DNA from: CAYMEK01 sp964389305
GTDB lineage: Bacteria; Spirochaetota; Spirochaetia; SZUA-6; DRHE01
Reading direction: 5' to 3'
DNA: 64,000 nucleotides
Assembly (NCBI GenBank): GCA_964389305.1
Contig: CAYMEK010000020.1
Location: forward strand, 1-64,000
Shown here: one piece after another, positions 7,783 through 16,347 of the stretch
Layout: each line of letters starts with the position of its first letter
How positions within the stretch are numbered: the stretch's first letter is position 1
Made by a program: the position numbers and the translations under genes
Notes under the pieces: generated by a model
What the model saw: the letters and a program-made list of their open reading frames with translations, nothing else
Databases searched by the model: none
What the model was told of the DNA's origin: nothing

Positions 7783-10263
7783 TCAATCTAGAAGCGGGTT
7801 CACCATGTCGGCGGACTGTTCCGGCTGATGTTCTTCTTCGTTGAAAAGGGGCTGTCCCAAGTCGGGCATGGCGGGTTCTTCATGACTCGTGTCACCGAGC
7901 AGGATCGAGCCCTTGATGTTGTTGCGCAGAGTCTCGTTGCGCTCGAACTCGAACTTGTGCAGATCGCAGAACTCCCGGGGCTCGGTTCCGGTTAGAAAGA
8001 TCTCTTTGACCGTTCCCTCGTTGCAGTACTTGGTGGGCAGCAGCCCGGATTTGGCGCAGACGGTTACTTCGATCAGGCCCGAAGTCGGTTTGCTGAACTC
8101 CTCCACCGGAAGTCCTTTATGGGCCTCTTTCATGTAGGCTGCCCAGGCCGGCCCGGCGGTGGTGGCGCCGGTCTGGTTCACCCCGAGGGAATAGCCCAGC
8201 TCGTCGAATCCGAACCAGATTGACGTTGTGATCTGGGGGGTGAACCCCACGGTCCAGGCGTCCGACCAGTTCTGGACGGTCCCGGTCTTCCCGGCGATAG
8301 GCCGGTCGAAGCCGCCCACCGTGGAAGCAGCCCAGCGGAGAGTGCCCGAGCTGACCGTGCTCTGCAGCAGGCTCACCATGATGTAGGCTTCCTGGGGGCT
8401 CATGGCCTGCAGGGAGCGGCCAGCCCGCATCTGCCGGGCCCGCAGCTCTTTCTCCGGCTCCAGAAGCAGCTTTCCGTTGCGGTCTTCGACGTAGCGGATA
8501 GCCAGCGGCTCGATGAGCCGGCCCTGGTTGGGAAAGGTGGCGAAGGCCCGGGCCATCTGCAGGGGATTGACCTTGATCACCCCCAATCCCAGAGGGTATT
8601 TGCGGGGAAAGATCGTTTCGATCTCCGCTGGATCGGTAATGCCCAGCAACGTACTGGCCCTGTCAATGGCCGCGTCGAAGCCGATGATATCGAGAACCTT
8701 CAGGGAGGGCACGTTCATGGAGTGGGCCAGGGCCTGCCGCAGGAGCACCCGGCCCGTCCATTCCCCTTTGAAGTTCAGGGGGATGTAAGGGGTGTTGTCG
8801 TCGTTCCAGAAGACCACAGGGGCGTCCACGATCATGGTGGCGGGGGTCACCTTGCGGGAGCTTATAGCGGCCGAGTAGTACAGCGGTTTGAAGGCCGAGC
8901 CCGGCTGAACTGTGGACTGCACCGCCCGGTTGAACTGATTGGTGGGCTCGAACTTGCTGCCCCCGACCATGGCCAGGATGTGCCCGGTCTTGGTATCGAT
9001 GCTGATCAGGGCGCCCTCCACCTGGGTCTTCTTGGACTTTTCAGATTCCTTGGCATATCCGACACGTGTCGCATACTTCAGATCGTCGATGCCGAACATG
9101 GAGGCGCTTATATCGATAATCGGGTTCAGTTCGTCGAGATAGATGTTGCGGGCCTCGGCGTTCTGTTTGCTGCCGGCGAAGCGGATTCCCTCGATGTTGA
9201 AGGCCAGGGACAGCAGATCCACTATGGGCAGGAAGGTGGTGTCGGCGTAGGTCAGGCGGCTGGTGGACTGCGCCAGGTGCTGGTGGTTGACCTGCCGGAT
9301 CCATTTATCCATGACCCGGTCGGCGATCTCCTGCTTGTCCAGGTCGAGGGTGGTGTGCACCACCAGCCCTTCCTTGTACAGGTCCATGGAGCCGAGCAGC
9401 ATTTCTTCCAGCTTCTGGCGTATGTACTCGGAGAAATAGGGCGCCTTGTCCTCCCGTTCGAACCAAGCCGAGGTTATGTTGCTGCGGGTGTAGTCGTAGC
9501 TGTCCCAGTATTCCATGAAGGACAGGTCGGCCTCTTCGGCGCTGACGTAGCCCAGCTCGACCATTTGATCGAGGATTTCCCGCTGGATCTTGCGGGCCCG
9601 GTCCGGATGGTTGATCGGGGAATACAGGCTGGGACTGGCCAGCTGGATCGCCAGCATCGCCGATTCAGCCAGGGTGATGTCACGCACCGAGTGCTTGAAG
9701 TAGAACTGGGAGGCGGCCTCCACGCCGTAGGTGTTGTGCCCGAAATACATCAGGTTGAGATAGCGCTCGAGTATCTCGTTCTTGGAAAGCTGCCTCTCCA
9801 GCTGTATCGCCCACCACAGCTCGACCAGCTTTCGTTTCAGGGAGATGTCACTGCGGTCGGCATACAGGGTCCCGGCCAGCTGTTGGGTGATGGTGCTGCC
9901 TCCGCGGAAAGCCCGCCCGCTGATGATATCCCAGGCGGCCTGCAGTATATAGACGATCCGGAAGCCTTTGTGCCGGTAGAAGTACTGATCCTCCCGGGTG
10001 AGTACGGCGTCGATGAGGTGATCGGGAATCTCATCTATGGAAACCATTTCCCGCTTCTCTTCGGAGAAAAACTGGGTAATCAGGCGGTCATTGCGATCGA
10101 GGATCTGGGTGGGCAGGGCCGGCTTGATATCCTGAAGGCTCTCGGCGTTTTGTATATTTTGGGTCGTGGACACGGCGAGCCCCACGGTCACGCCGATGAT
10201 TACAGCCAGCAGAAAGCCGACGCACAGCAGAATGATCGTCACTTTCAGGTTCTTCGGCGGCAT
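7783..10263 (-). CDS. mrcA: Penicillin-binding protein 1A (class A bifunctional)
   Basis: 826 residues. One transmembrane anchor lies at about 7-30. The GT51 glycosyltransferase domain (about 55-240) shows LTREDQYFYRHKG and GGSTITQQL. The transpeptidase domain has the serine-lysine motif GSAFKP near 455, SMN in AHSMNVPSL near 510 and AGKTGT near 650. It polymerises and cross-links peptidoglycan on the outer face of the cytoplasmic membrane. The C-terminal 80 residues are acidic and low in complexity. A good sigma-70 promoter sits so close to the ATG that the message may have almost no leader. gcvH and a ParB-like gene follow within 15 nt. Confidence 0.95.
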   Translation of the reverse strand: MPPKNLKVTIILLCVGFLLAVIIGVTVGLAVSTTQNIQNAESLQDIKPALPTQILDRNDRLITQFFSEEKREMVSIDEIPDHLIDAVLTREDQYFYRHKGFRIVYILQAAWDIISGRAFRGGSTITQQLAGTLYADRSDISLKRKLVELWWAIQLERQLSKNEILERYLNLMYFGHNTYGVEAASQFYFKHSVRDITLAESAMLAIQLASPSLYSPINHPDRARKIQREILDQMVELGYVSAEEADLSFMEYWDSYDYTRSNITSAWFEREDKAPYFSEYIRQKLEEMLLGSMDLYKEGLVVHTTLDLDKQEIADRVMDKWIRQVNHQHLAQSTSRLTYADTTFLPIVDLLSLAFNIEGIRFAGSKQNAEARNIYLDELNPIIDISASMFGIDDLKYATRVGYAKESEKSKKTQVEGALISIDTKTGHILAMVGGSKFEPTNQFNRAVQSTVQPGSAFKPLYYSAAISSRKVTPATMIVDAPVVFWNDDNTPYIPLNFKGEWTGRVLLRQALAHSMNVPSLKVLDIIGFDAAIDRASTLLGITDPAEIETIFPRKYPLGLGVIKVNPLQMARAFATFPNQGRLIEPLAIRYVEDRNGKLLLEPEKELRARQMRAGRSLQAMSPQEAYIMVSLLQSTVSSGTLRWAASTVGGFDRPIAGKTGTVQNWSDAWTVGFTPQITTSIWFGFDELGYSLGVNQTGATTAGPAWAAYMKEAHKGLPVEEFSKPTSGLIEVTVCAKSGLLPTKYCNEGTVKEIFLTGTEPREFCDLHKFEFERNETLRNNIKGSILLGDTSHEEPAMPDLGQPLFNEEEHQPEQSADMVNPLLD

Positions 10264-10269
10264 GGATCA

Positions 10270-10298
10270 AACATATGAACAGCCCGTTGCTTTGTCAA
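10270..10298 (-). promoter_or_regulatory. Sigma-70 type promoter for the PBP1A gene
   Basis: Read on the minus strand, TTGACA (10293-10298) is followed by a 17-nt spacer and TATGTT (10270-10275). The expected transcription start falls at about 10263, which is the A of the PBP1A ATG. No Shine-Dalgarno sequence precedes that ATG. The promoter match is strong; the leaderless reading is inference. Confidence 0.6.
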
Positions 10299-10372
10299 GC
10301 TTCATCCCCATTCAACGGCATTTGTCTCGAAGAGCACCCGACGGGCCTTCCTTCCGTTGCTCGACGGATGCT

Positions 10373-11554
10373 TCAGCGAAAGACGGCCAGGGCCCGTTCG
10401 AAGCCGGGCATAGCCCGGGAGATGACCTCGGGCTCCACACAGTAGGCAAGGCGGAAGTACCCCTGCACGCCGAAGCCGTGGCTGGGAACCGCCAGCACCA
10501 GTTCTTTGCGTAAGGCGTCTACGAACCGCAGATCATCACCACCGGGCGCCTTGGGAAACAGGTAAAAGGTGCCTTCGGGACGCATCAGCTCGTAGCCGAG
10601 CTCGAACAGACCCTCGTAGAGGGCGTCCCGGTTGCGCCTGTACAGCTCCACGTCCACGCTTTGTCCCAGCACACGGGCGACGGCGAGCTGCATCAAGGCC
10701 GGGGCATTGACGTAGCCCAGGATGCGGTTGCAGAGAATCATTCCGTCGAGCAAGTTCTGGCAGTCTTCGGCCTGCGGGTGAACAGCCGCCAGACCGATTC
10801 GCTCGCCAGGTATGGAGAGGTCCTTGGAATACGAGCTGAGAACGATGCTGTTGCGATAAGCCTTCATCACACTGGGGACTGCGGTCCCATCGTAGACCAG
10901 CTTACGGTATGGCTCGTCGCTGATCAGGTAAACCGGCCGCCCCACCTCCCGGCTGCGGGACTCCAACATCCGCCCCAGCTCTTCGATCGTGCGCCGCGGA
11001 TACACGCGGCCGGTGGGGTTGTTGGGGGAATTGATGATCAGCGCCGCGGTGGCCGGCGTTATCGCTTCGGCCAGCCTCTCAATGTCCAGGTCGAAATCTT
11101 CTTTACTGCCTACGGGATGCAGGCTGCCTCCGTGGTTGGCAGTATAGGCGCCGTACTCTACGAAATAGGGGCAGCTGACCAGCACCCGATCGCCCGGATT
11201 CAGCAGGGTTTTCAGTACGACGTTCATGGCGCCTGCGGCGCCGCAGGTCATCAGGACATGCCGGCTTTCCAGCTCTACATCCTGCTCGCTGGTGAGGTAA
11301 TCGGCCACCGCCTCGCGGACCTCGGAGAAACCCGCGTTGGCCATGTACCCGTGCTTGCCCTGGCTTCGGGCCTTCGCAATCTCGATCAACGCTCTTCGGA
11401 AGGACTCCGGAGGATCCAGCCGGGGGTTGCCGAGAGAGAAGTCGCAAAGCTGCCGCCCGCCGGCACCAAGGCGCAGCTCCTCGGCTTCTTCGAACATCTT
11501 CCTGATCCAGGAAGAGCGCTCCATCTGCTCTTTTATCTGCCTGGATATTGCCAC
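10373..11554 (-). CDS. Pyridoxal-phosphate aminotransferase, class I/II
   Basis: 393 residues with the fold-type I aminotransferase pattern: NSPNNPTGRVYPR near 175, SDEPYRKLVYDG near 210, the PLP lysine in SSYSKDLSIPGERIG near 240, and FRLAYCVEPEV near the C-terminus. It should transfer amino groups between an amino acid and a 2-oxo acid, probably an aspartate, aromatic or alanine type. An exact substrate is not readable. The start is a GTG with AAAGGAA before it. A consensus minus 10 box (TATAAT on the minus strand at 11590-11595) lies upstream but its minus 35 is poor. Confidence 0.88.
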   Translation of the reverse strand: MAISRQIKEQMERSSWIRKMFEEAEELRLGAGGRQLCDFSLGNPRLDPPESFRRALIEIAKARSQGKHGYMANAGFSEVREAVADYLTSEQDVELESRHVLMTCGAAGAMNVVLKTLLNPGDRVLVSCPYFVEYGAYTANHGGSLHPVGSKEDFDLDIERLAEAITPATAALIINSPNNPTGRVYPRRTIEELGRMLESRSREVGRPVYLISDEPYRKLVYDGTAVPSVMKAYRNSIVLSSYSKDLSIPGERIGLAAVHPQAEDCQNLLDGMILCNRILGYVNAPALMQLAVARVLGQSVDVELYRRNRDALYEGLFELGYELMRPEGTFYLFPKAPGGDDLRFVDALRKELVLAVPSHGFGVQGYFRLAYCVEPEVISRAMPGFERALAVFR

Positions 11555-11616
11555 GTTGTGTTCCTTTCAATTTGAGAGGGTTCGCCCGCATTATAGCTGC
11601 AAAGTCCGGAAAAAAG

Positions 11617-11644
11617 AAAGGCCAGCTCCGAAGAGCCGGCCTTT
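11617..11644 (-). terminator. Rho-independent terminator
   Basis: A 12-bp stem with one A-C mismatch (11617-11628 with 11633-11644) closed by a TTCG tetraloop on the minus strand and followed there by CTTTTTT. It ends the five-gene envelope operon whose last gene stops at 11736. Confidence 0.85.
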
Positions 11645-11649
11645 GTTTA

Positions 11650-11710
11650 ATGTGTCGGAGTAGTAATATAGTAAACTGGGAGGGGAACTATATTAGGTAC
11701 CGACACACAT
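11650..11710. repeat. Long imperfect inverted repeat between operon end and terminator
   Basis: The left arm is TGTGTCGG (11651-11658) plus TAATATAGT (11664-11672). The right arm is ACTATATTA (11687-11695) plus CCGACACA (11700-11707). The two 8-9 bp helices are separated by an internal bulge of 5 and 4 nt and capped by a 14-nt purine-rich loop. The arms are AT-rich in otherwise GC-rich DNA. It lies in the transcribed 3' region of the envelope operon, just before the true terminator. Its role is unknown; it could be an RNA processing element, a small RNA or a remnant of a short mobile repeat. Confidence 0.6.
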
Positions 11711-11735
11711 ATTATCGACTTAAGACAACAAATAA

Positions 11736-12728
11736 TTAGTTCTCATTTATAATTATATCAAAGATTATCGAAAGATGGTAGTGCTTTCCCTTTTGAACTG
11801 TAAATTTCTTACTGATGTTGCGATCCGCGATTTTCGCCAATACCAGGTGGCTCCCCTCATCGATCGGAATGGGAAACACGAGTGAATCCGGGAGCTTCTC
11901 GCCGTCCAGATACAGCTCGGCTGCCGAAGGAGCGTCAATGCTGAGCTGGCTTATGCTTTCCTCCAGATGGATGTCAACCACGCTCGATTTTCCCGATTCG
12001 ACCGCAAAGGTTGCGTTGATTTCTTTAAAAGCGGGGGAAAGGACCTGTAGATGATGAATCCCCGATGACAGCTCCTGTTTTTCAACCGGATAGGGCATTT
12101 CCCGATCGTCGACCCTTAGGGTGACGGGTTCGTGTTCCAAACCCGGAGGAAAGTGCAGGGCCAAGGTAGCGTAGCCTTTTTTCTCTACCTGGGGTTGGAT
12201 GGTAAGATAAAATTTTTTATCCGCCACTTCCGCCGGTATGCCCTTGCTCAATGGCACCATGGTGATCAGCAGAGGAAACTCCGCCTTGGCGACCGGTTTT
12301 TGCAGGCTAAAGGTGCCCACCGGCAATTGCTCCTCGCCGCGTTGCCTGTCAACCGGGATTTGTACGTAGATCCGGTTCAAATAGGGAAGATACTGGAAAA
12401 AAGCCCGGTCTCCCTCGTAGAATCGAATCGAAGGTTGCGGTCTGGGGACCAGGTTCTTGTAGACGGCCAGGGCGTAGCTGTCGAAGTACTGCTTCAGAAC
12501 ATTGGACAGATGCAGCTCTATCTTGATTCCTTCGAGGAAGGGTGTTTCCTCCTCCAGCATCAAGACCGCAGCTTCTTCGAGAGAGATTCCTACGGTCTTT
12601 TCATACTCGGCGCTGCTGGGCACGCGTACCTCCTCGACGATGAGTCCGCGAATCTGATCTGCCGGCAGCAGAGCAGGCGACAGCAGGGCGACGAGCAGGC
12701 AGGCATGCGGTACCCTGAGGCTTCTCAC
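11736..12728 (-). CDS. Exported protein with PEGA-like C-terminal repeat
   Basis: 330 residues beginning with a signal peptide (residues 1-23, cleavage after LLPA). No known catalytic motif is seen. The C-terminal third contains short beta-rich units such as LRVDDREMPYPVEKQEL and ELYLDGEKLPDS followed by turns, which look like PEGA or carboxypeptidase-regulatory type folds exposed in the periplasm. It overlaps the M23 peptidase gene by 4 nt and is the last gene of the operon before the terminator at 11617-11644. It is probably an envelope structural or adaptor protein. No firm family assignment. Confidence 0.7.
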   Translation of the reverse strand: MRSLRVPHACLLVALLSPALLPADQIRGLIVEEVRVPSSAEYEKTVGISLEEAAVLMLEEETPFLEGIKIELHLSNVLKQYFDSYALAVYKNLVPRPQPSIRFYEGDRAFFQYLPYLNRIYVQIPVDRQRGEEQLPVGTFSLQKPVAKAEFPLLITMVPLSKGIPAEVADKKFYLTIQPQVEKKGYATLALHFPPGLEHEPVTLRVDDREMPYPVEKQELSSGIHHLQVLSPAFKEINATFAVESGKSSVVDIHLEESISQLSIDAPSAAELYLDGEKLPDSLVFPIPIDEGSHLVLAKIADRNISKKFTVQKGKHYHLSIIFDIIINEN

Positions 12729-13708
12729 TGGTCCTTTTCCTTTGGCAGGGGAAGAAGCGTGGCCGGGTCCCGCGTTGCCCCCAGGCGGCGTATCTCGAAA
12801 TGCAGATGTGGACCTGTCGAATAGCCCGAGCTTCCCACTTCGCCTATAATCATACCGGAACGAACTTTCTGGTTCAAGCTGACTGTTATCTGCGAGAGAT
12901 GTCCGTATATGGTCTGGTAACCAGCCTCGTGGTCCAAGATGATCATGTTCCCCATCACCTCGTCGTATCCGGTGGCGCTTACCCTGCCGTCCCGCGCAGC
13001 CTGTACCTCGGTGCCAAAGGGGGCGGCTATATCGATGCCTTTGTGAAACTCGGAATGCCCGGTGAAGGGATTGTCCCGCATTCCGTACCCGGAGGTCAGC
13101 ACACCGAAAGGAAGAGGAAAGCGGAAGAGAATGCTCAGGAAGTAAGCCCTCTCAATCGAGGTCAGGCTCTCACCGCGAAAGAATAAGACGCGGCGCAGGT
13201 GTCCGTCTTTCTCGATGAGCAGTGATTCGGCCCCCGAACGAGTATTACGACTCACCGAGGACACGATCTCCTGGAAGGTGGTGGCTGGCGGGTCCCAAAC
13301 AAATATGCCCGGCTGATTGGGGAGTAAAACCTCGTACCCGGTCTGCATCGCAGCCGGGTTGTCGAATCCGTTTAGCGTGGCCAGGCAGTCGTAGGGCAGG
13401 TTTGCCCGGGCGGCCAGCGAAAACAGATCCATCTCCTCTCCGGGGCGATAGGAAAACAGCCTGAGCGGCGGGAATTCGACGGGTTCCGTGGAATCAGGCA
13501 ACCGACGGCTTTCGGCCTGGAAGTAGTCCTGCAGGTCATTTTGGAGCTGCTTGAACAGGATATCCCTGGGAGTGAGCTCTTCGATGCGCGGGTATTCGCC
13601 GAACAGTACACGAGGAACGAGCAGGAACAGTAGAATGGCACCGTAAGTGAACGTACCTCGAGCTCTCTTGCCGGTAAACAGAGCCCTATGTTTTCCCTCT
13701 CCTCCCAT
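12725..13708 (-). CDS. M23 family peptidoglycan endopeptidase with LysM-like segment
   Basis: 327 residues. A signal peptide or anchor lies at about 19-36. A LysM-like segment covers about 95-135 (SLAARANLPYDCLATLNG, then TGYEVLLPN). The M23 lysostaphin-type domain runs from about 205 to 315 with zinc ligands in GHSEFHKGID (H and D), HLHFEI and the H of YGHLSQ. It should cut peptide cross-links in peptidoglycan or act as a degenerate activator; all ligands appear present, so it is probably active. The start overlaps the preceding membrane gene by 23 nt and the end overlaps the next gene by 4 nt, so translation is coupled. Confidence 0.88.
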   Translation of the reverse strand: MGGEGKHRALFTGKRARGTFTYGAILLFLLVPRVLFGEYPRIEELTPRDILFKQLQNDLQDYFQAESRRLPDSTEPVEFPPLRLFSYRPGEEMDLFSLAARANLPYDCLATLNGFDNPAAMQTGYEVLLPNQPGIFVWDPPATTFQEIVSSVSRNTRSGAESLLIEKDGHLRRVLFFRGESLTSIERAYFLSILFRFPLPFGVLTSGYGMRDNPFTGHSEFHKGIDIAAPFGTEVQAARDGRVSATGYDEVMGNMIILDHEAGYQTIYGHLSQITVSLNQKVRSGMIIGEVGSSGYSTGPHLHFEIRRLGATRDPATLLPLPKEKDQ

Positions 13709-14126
13709 ATTTCAGGAACCCCAAAAAAAGAAGCCAGACCAGGGCCGCCAGGATGGAAACGACCGGCCTTCCTCGGCTGACAAGCAGCAATATCCCATAG
13801 GCTACGGCTCCCGTGGCCAGTATTACGGCTATCTTTACTAATATCGGCAGGACGGCTGTTTTTGCGTACCGGCCAAGCCCGCCCGCGAGCCGGCTCAAGC
13901 GGATCAGCCGGCGTATCAGCAGGAATATGAGCATCGCCGCCAGCAGGACCAGCACGAATATAGAGTACGCGGACCTGTAGTTGTTGGAAAAATACCAGAG
14001 AGGAAGGGCCAGAGCGATGCCAAGGCCCGCTATCGCGGCGACCACGCCGAGGGAAAATCCCAGTTTTTTTACGAGTCCCCCGAAATCCTGAAAAAAACGG
14101 GAGGTGATGCGGCGCGGTCGGCTCAA
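13686..14126 (-). CDS. Small integral membrane protein, four predicted helices
   Basis: 146 residues, with hydrophobic segments at about 22-45, 53-70, 92-112 and 120-137, and basic ends (MSRPRR at the start, KYGRRGKT at the end). No conserved motif is recognised. It overlaps the upstream TPR lipoprotein gene by 4 nt and the downstream M23 gene by 23 nt. Its place between a lipoprotein and a peptidoglycan hydrolase suggests a membrane partner in envelope assembly, but this comes from context only. Confidence 0.65.
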   Translation of the reverse strand: MSRPRRITSRFFQDFGGLVKKLGFSLGVVAAIAGLGIALALPLWYFSNNYRSAYSIFVLVLLAAMLIFLLIRRLIRLSRLAGGLGRYAKTAVLPILVKIAVILATGAVAYGILLLVSRGRPVVSILAALVWLLFLGFLKYGRRGKT

Positions 14127-15049
14127 CTCGGCTGTTCCCGAAGCTGCCGTTCCTGCTGCCGGTAGCGCTCGGCAGCCTCGGTGTTTCCTAAACGCTCGGC
14201 GAGTCCGATCAGGTGGGTAAGCACATCGGAGGCTTCCCGGTGCAGGTACATGGACCGGTAGATCTGGAGGGCTTTTTCCATGTCCCCGAATGCCGGCTCG
14301 TAGCTTCCCGCTTTTTCCTCGATCAGGCCCCGGGCAAACAGGTCCTTGGCGATCCCCAGTGAGTTCTCCACCCGCTTGTCGTAGGCCAGCGCCCGGTCGA
14401 TCGACTCCAAGGCCATGGCGTACTCCCCGCGCTTGGAGTGAACCGAGGCGATCATGTAGTAGTTGCTGGCCGCCTCTTCGTACTGCTTTACCTCGAGATT
14501 GATTTCCAGGGCACGCTGGAAGTATTGGAATGCTTCGGCCAGCAGGCCTCTGCTTTTGTACACCGAACCGAGGTTGTGATATACGATTGCCAGTTCCTTC
14601 TCCGACCCACCTTCCTCGATCTGCCGGACCGCTTCCTCCAGGAGCTGAAAGGCCCGGTCCGTCTCGCCCTTTTGCAGATACGTTTCTCCAAGGTTGCTGG
14701 CGCTCTGCGCGATGATCGACGGGCTGGCCGTCCTGCGGCCCAGATCCAGCGCCCTGCCGCAGTATTCCTCGGCCAAATCCAGATTGCCCAGAGCCAGGTG
14801 CACCTTGCCGATCGAGTTATAGGAGCGGGCGATACCCTCCTCATTGTCCACCGTGATATTGTCGTTCAGGGCCAACGTGAAAAACTGGAGAGCCTGGGTA
14901 TACTTGCCTTCAGCGAAGTACGAGTTGCCGGATTTGGCGTACTCCGCCGCCCGGTCCTTCTTGTCGGTTACCTCTTCCCGTCTCGGGGGAGCCGAAGAGC
15001 AGGACAGCAGTACAGCCAGCAGTACGGCGGAGCAGCAGGTCCGACGCAT
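14123..15049 (-). CDS. TPR-repeat lipoprotein
   Basis: 308 residues. The N-terminus MRRTCCSAVLLAVLLSCSS is a lipoprotein signal with a likely lipidated Cys17 (LLSC). The rest is six to seven TPR units of the 40-residue kind, for example AYNSIGKVHLALGN-like and NLGETYLQKGETDRAFQL, with a Gln/Arg-rich tail. It should sit on the periplasmic face of a membrane and hold partner proteins. It shares one base with the MCE gene stop and overlaps the next gene by 4 nt, so it belongs to the envelope operon. Confidence 0.8.
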   Translation of the reverse strand: MRRTCCSAVLLAVLLSCSSAPPRREEVTDKKDRAAEYAKSGNSYFAEGKYTQALQFFTLALNDNITVDNEEGIARSYNSIGKVHLALGNLDLAEEYCGRALDLGRRTASPSIIAQSASNLGETYLQKGETDRAFQLLEEAVRQIEEGGSEKELAIVYHNLGSVYKSRGLLAEAFQYFQRALEINLEVKQYEEAASNYYMIASVHSKRGEYAMALESIDRALAYDKRVENSLGIAKDLFARGLIEEKAGSYEPAFGDMEKALQIYRSMYLHREASDVLTHLIGLAERLGNTEAAERYRQQERQLREQPS

Positions 15050-16071
15050 CAGAAATCCTCATCCCTGAAGCTCCGGAAGGTGGTGGGCTGCTCCAGCGGT
15101 TCCGGAACGCCGCGGCGCAGCAGCGGGTTGTTCTTTACCGCCTCCAGCACGTCGGTGCCCTGGTCCAGGGCGTCCCTTCCTTTCTCGAGAATCCCGGAGA
15201 TCTGCGGCTGGGTCGAGTTGATGAAGCGGGCGAACTCGCTGAGCTGAGCCACAATGTCCCTCAAATCAGCGACCGCTTGAGAGATGTCGTCGTAGAGCCG
15301 ATTGTCGTCGTCGAGGAAGGTCGCCACCGATCCTTTGGGATCGAGCAGCTTTTTGGCCAGTCCCGTGGGATCCGTCATACCGCCCGTAAGGGTCGCGATG
15401 TTGGCAGCCACCCGGTCCAGATCGTCGAGCACTCCGTTGATTTTTTCCGTAGTGTCCGTAAGATCGTTCAGCACAACCGACAGGGGGCCGCTGCTCTCCC
15501 CTTTCAGCTCGCTTTCCAGAGTAGCGGCCAGCTCCTTTACCACGAGAAGGGTCTCCTCGACCTCCTCCAGCACCGGTCCCAGGCTGGCGATAGCCGATCC
15601 TATCGGATCCTCACCGGTAGGCCGGTCGACCAACCCCTCCCTGACCAGAGCCCGCCCGGCTTCGAGGTCCATGGAGGGTATATAGGAGAACTCCGGAAGA
15701 GGCTCGGCCGGACCCTTGCCTGGATGAAAGAACATCCCGCCTCCGAGCCCCAGAGGATTGGAGGAAAACTCCAGAACGGAATTAGGGAGCACCTTGTCAT
15801 AGTAGGTATCGATGACATAGAATTCGATCTCCACCATATTGTCCTGGGTGAGGGAAATGGCGTTGATCTTGCCGATCTCGAATCCTTTGAGCCTTATGGG
15901 CATCCCCACGCTCAAGCCGGCGGCGGAGGTGAAGGTGCTCCAGAAATAATAGTTCTTGGCGAACCAGCGCTGGTTCATACCCAGCAGGATGAGGAGGGCG
16001 GCAATGCCCAGAATGGCCAGGAGAACAAAAATCCCCACGATCTGATGAGCAAACCGTATCCTGAATTTCAT
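15049..16071 (-). CDS. mlaD: MCE-domain (MlaD-like) lipid transport protein
   Basis: 340 residues. One transmembrane helix at about 12-32 is followed by an MCE domain at about 40-130 (AAGLSVGMPIRLKGFEIGKI and the later LGLGGGMFFHPG). A long helical region at about 165-320 resembles the coiled tail of larger MCE proteins. MCE proteins form hexamers that carry lipid between membranes, driven by an MlaE/MlaF ABC complex. Those partners are not adjacent but lie at 28419-29985. This gene leads a five-gene operon of overlapping genes. No mlaA, mlaB or mlaC is visible. Confidence 0.85.
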   Translation of the reverse strand: MKFRIRFAHQIVGIFVLLAILGIAALLILLGMNQRWFAKNYYFWSTFTSAAGLSVGMPIRLKGFEIGKINAISLTQDNMVEIEFYVIDTYYDKVLPNSVLEFSSNPLGLGGGMFFHPGKGPAEPLPEFSYIPSMDLEAGRALVREGLVDRPTGEDPIGSAIASLGPVLEEVEETLLVVKELAATLESELKGESSGPLSVVLNDLTDTTEKINGVLDDLDRVAANIATLTGGMTDPTGLAKKLLDPKGSVATFLDDDNRLYDDISQAVADLRDIVAQLSEFARFINSTQPQISGILEKGRDALDQGTDVLEAVKNNPLLRRGVPEPLEQPTTFRSFRDEDF

Positions 16072-16243
16072 CGATTCTTGAGTCTAGCCGGCACCCCCTG
16101 CCGGTGTCAAGCTGCTCCAAGGAGGATTGCTGGTTCCGGCATCGACGCCCCGCCCCGACCGGTTTCCGGAATCACGCCGCCAGCCTGGTGTCTGTCCGGC
16201 TGCCAGACTCTGCATTTTTATGCATTAAACCGTTTTCCTATCG

Positions 16244-16271
16244 TTGACATTCTACGAGATTCCTTTACCAT
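16244..16271 (+). promoter_or_regulatory. Sigma-70 type promoter before the first paaK gene
   Basis: TTGACA at 16244-16249, a 16-nt spacer and TACCAT at 16266-16271. The next start is the ATG at 16348, preceded by GGGAGGAG. The predicted leader is about 70 nt. Confidence 0.55.
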
Positions 16272-16347
16272 ACCATGAAGACCGGCAGCCGTTTCGACGC
16301 CGCCAAGCACCCCTGGCAGGGCGGGAACCGCAAGACGGGAGGAGCGC

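Noticed and set aside
8722..10278. Long plus-strand open frame (518 codons) across PBP1A
   Set aside because: It is antisense to a gene with every PBP motif. GC-rich DNA gives long shadow frames, and no domain is recognised.
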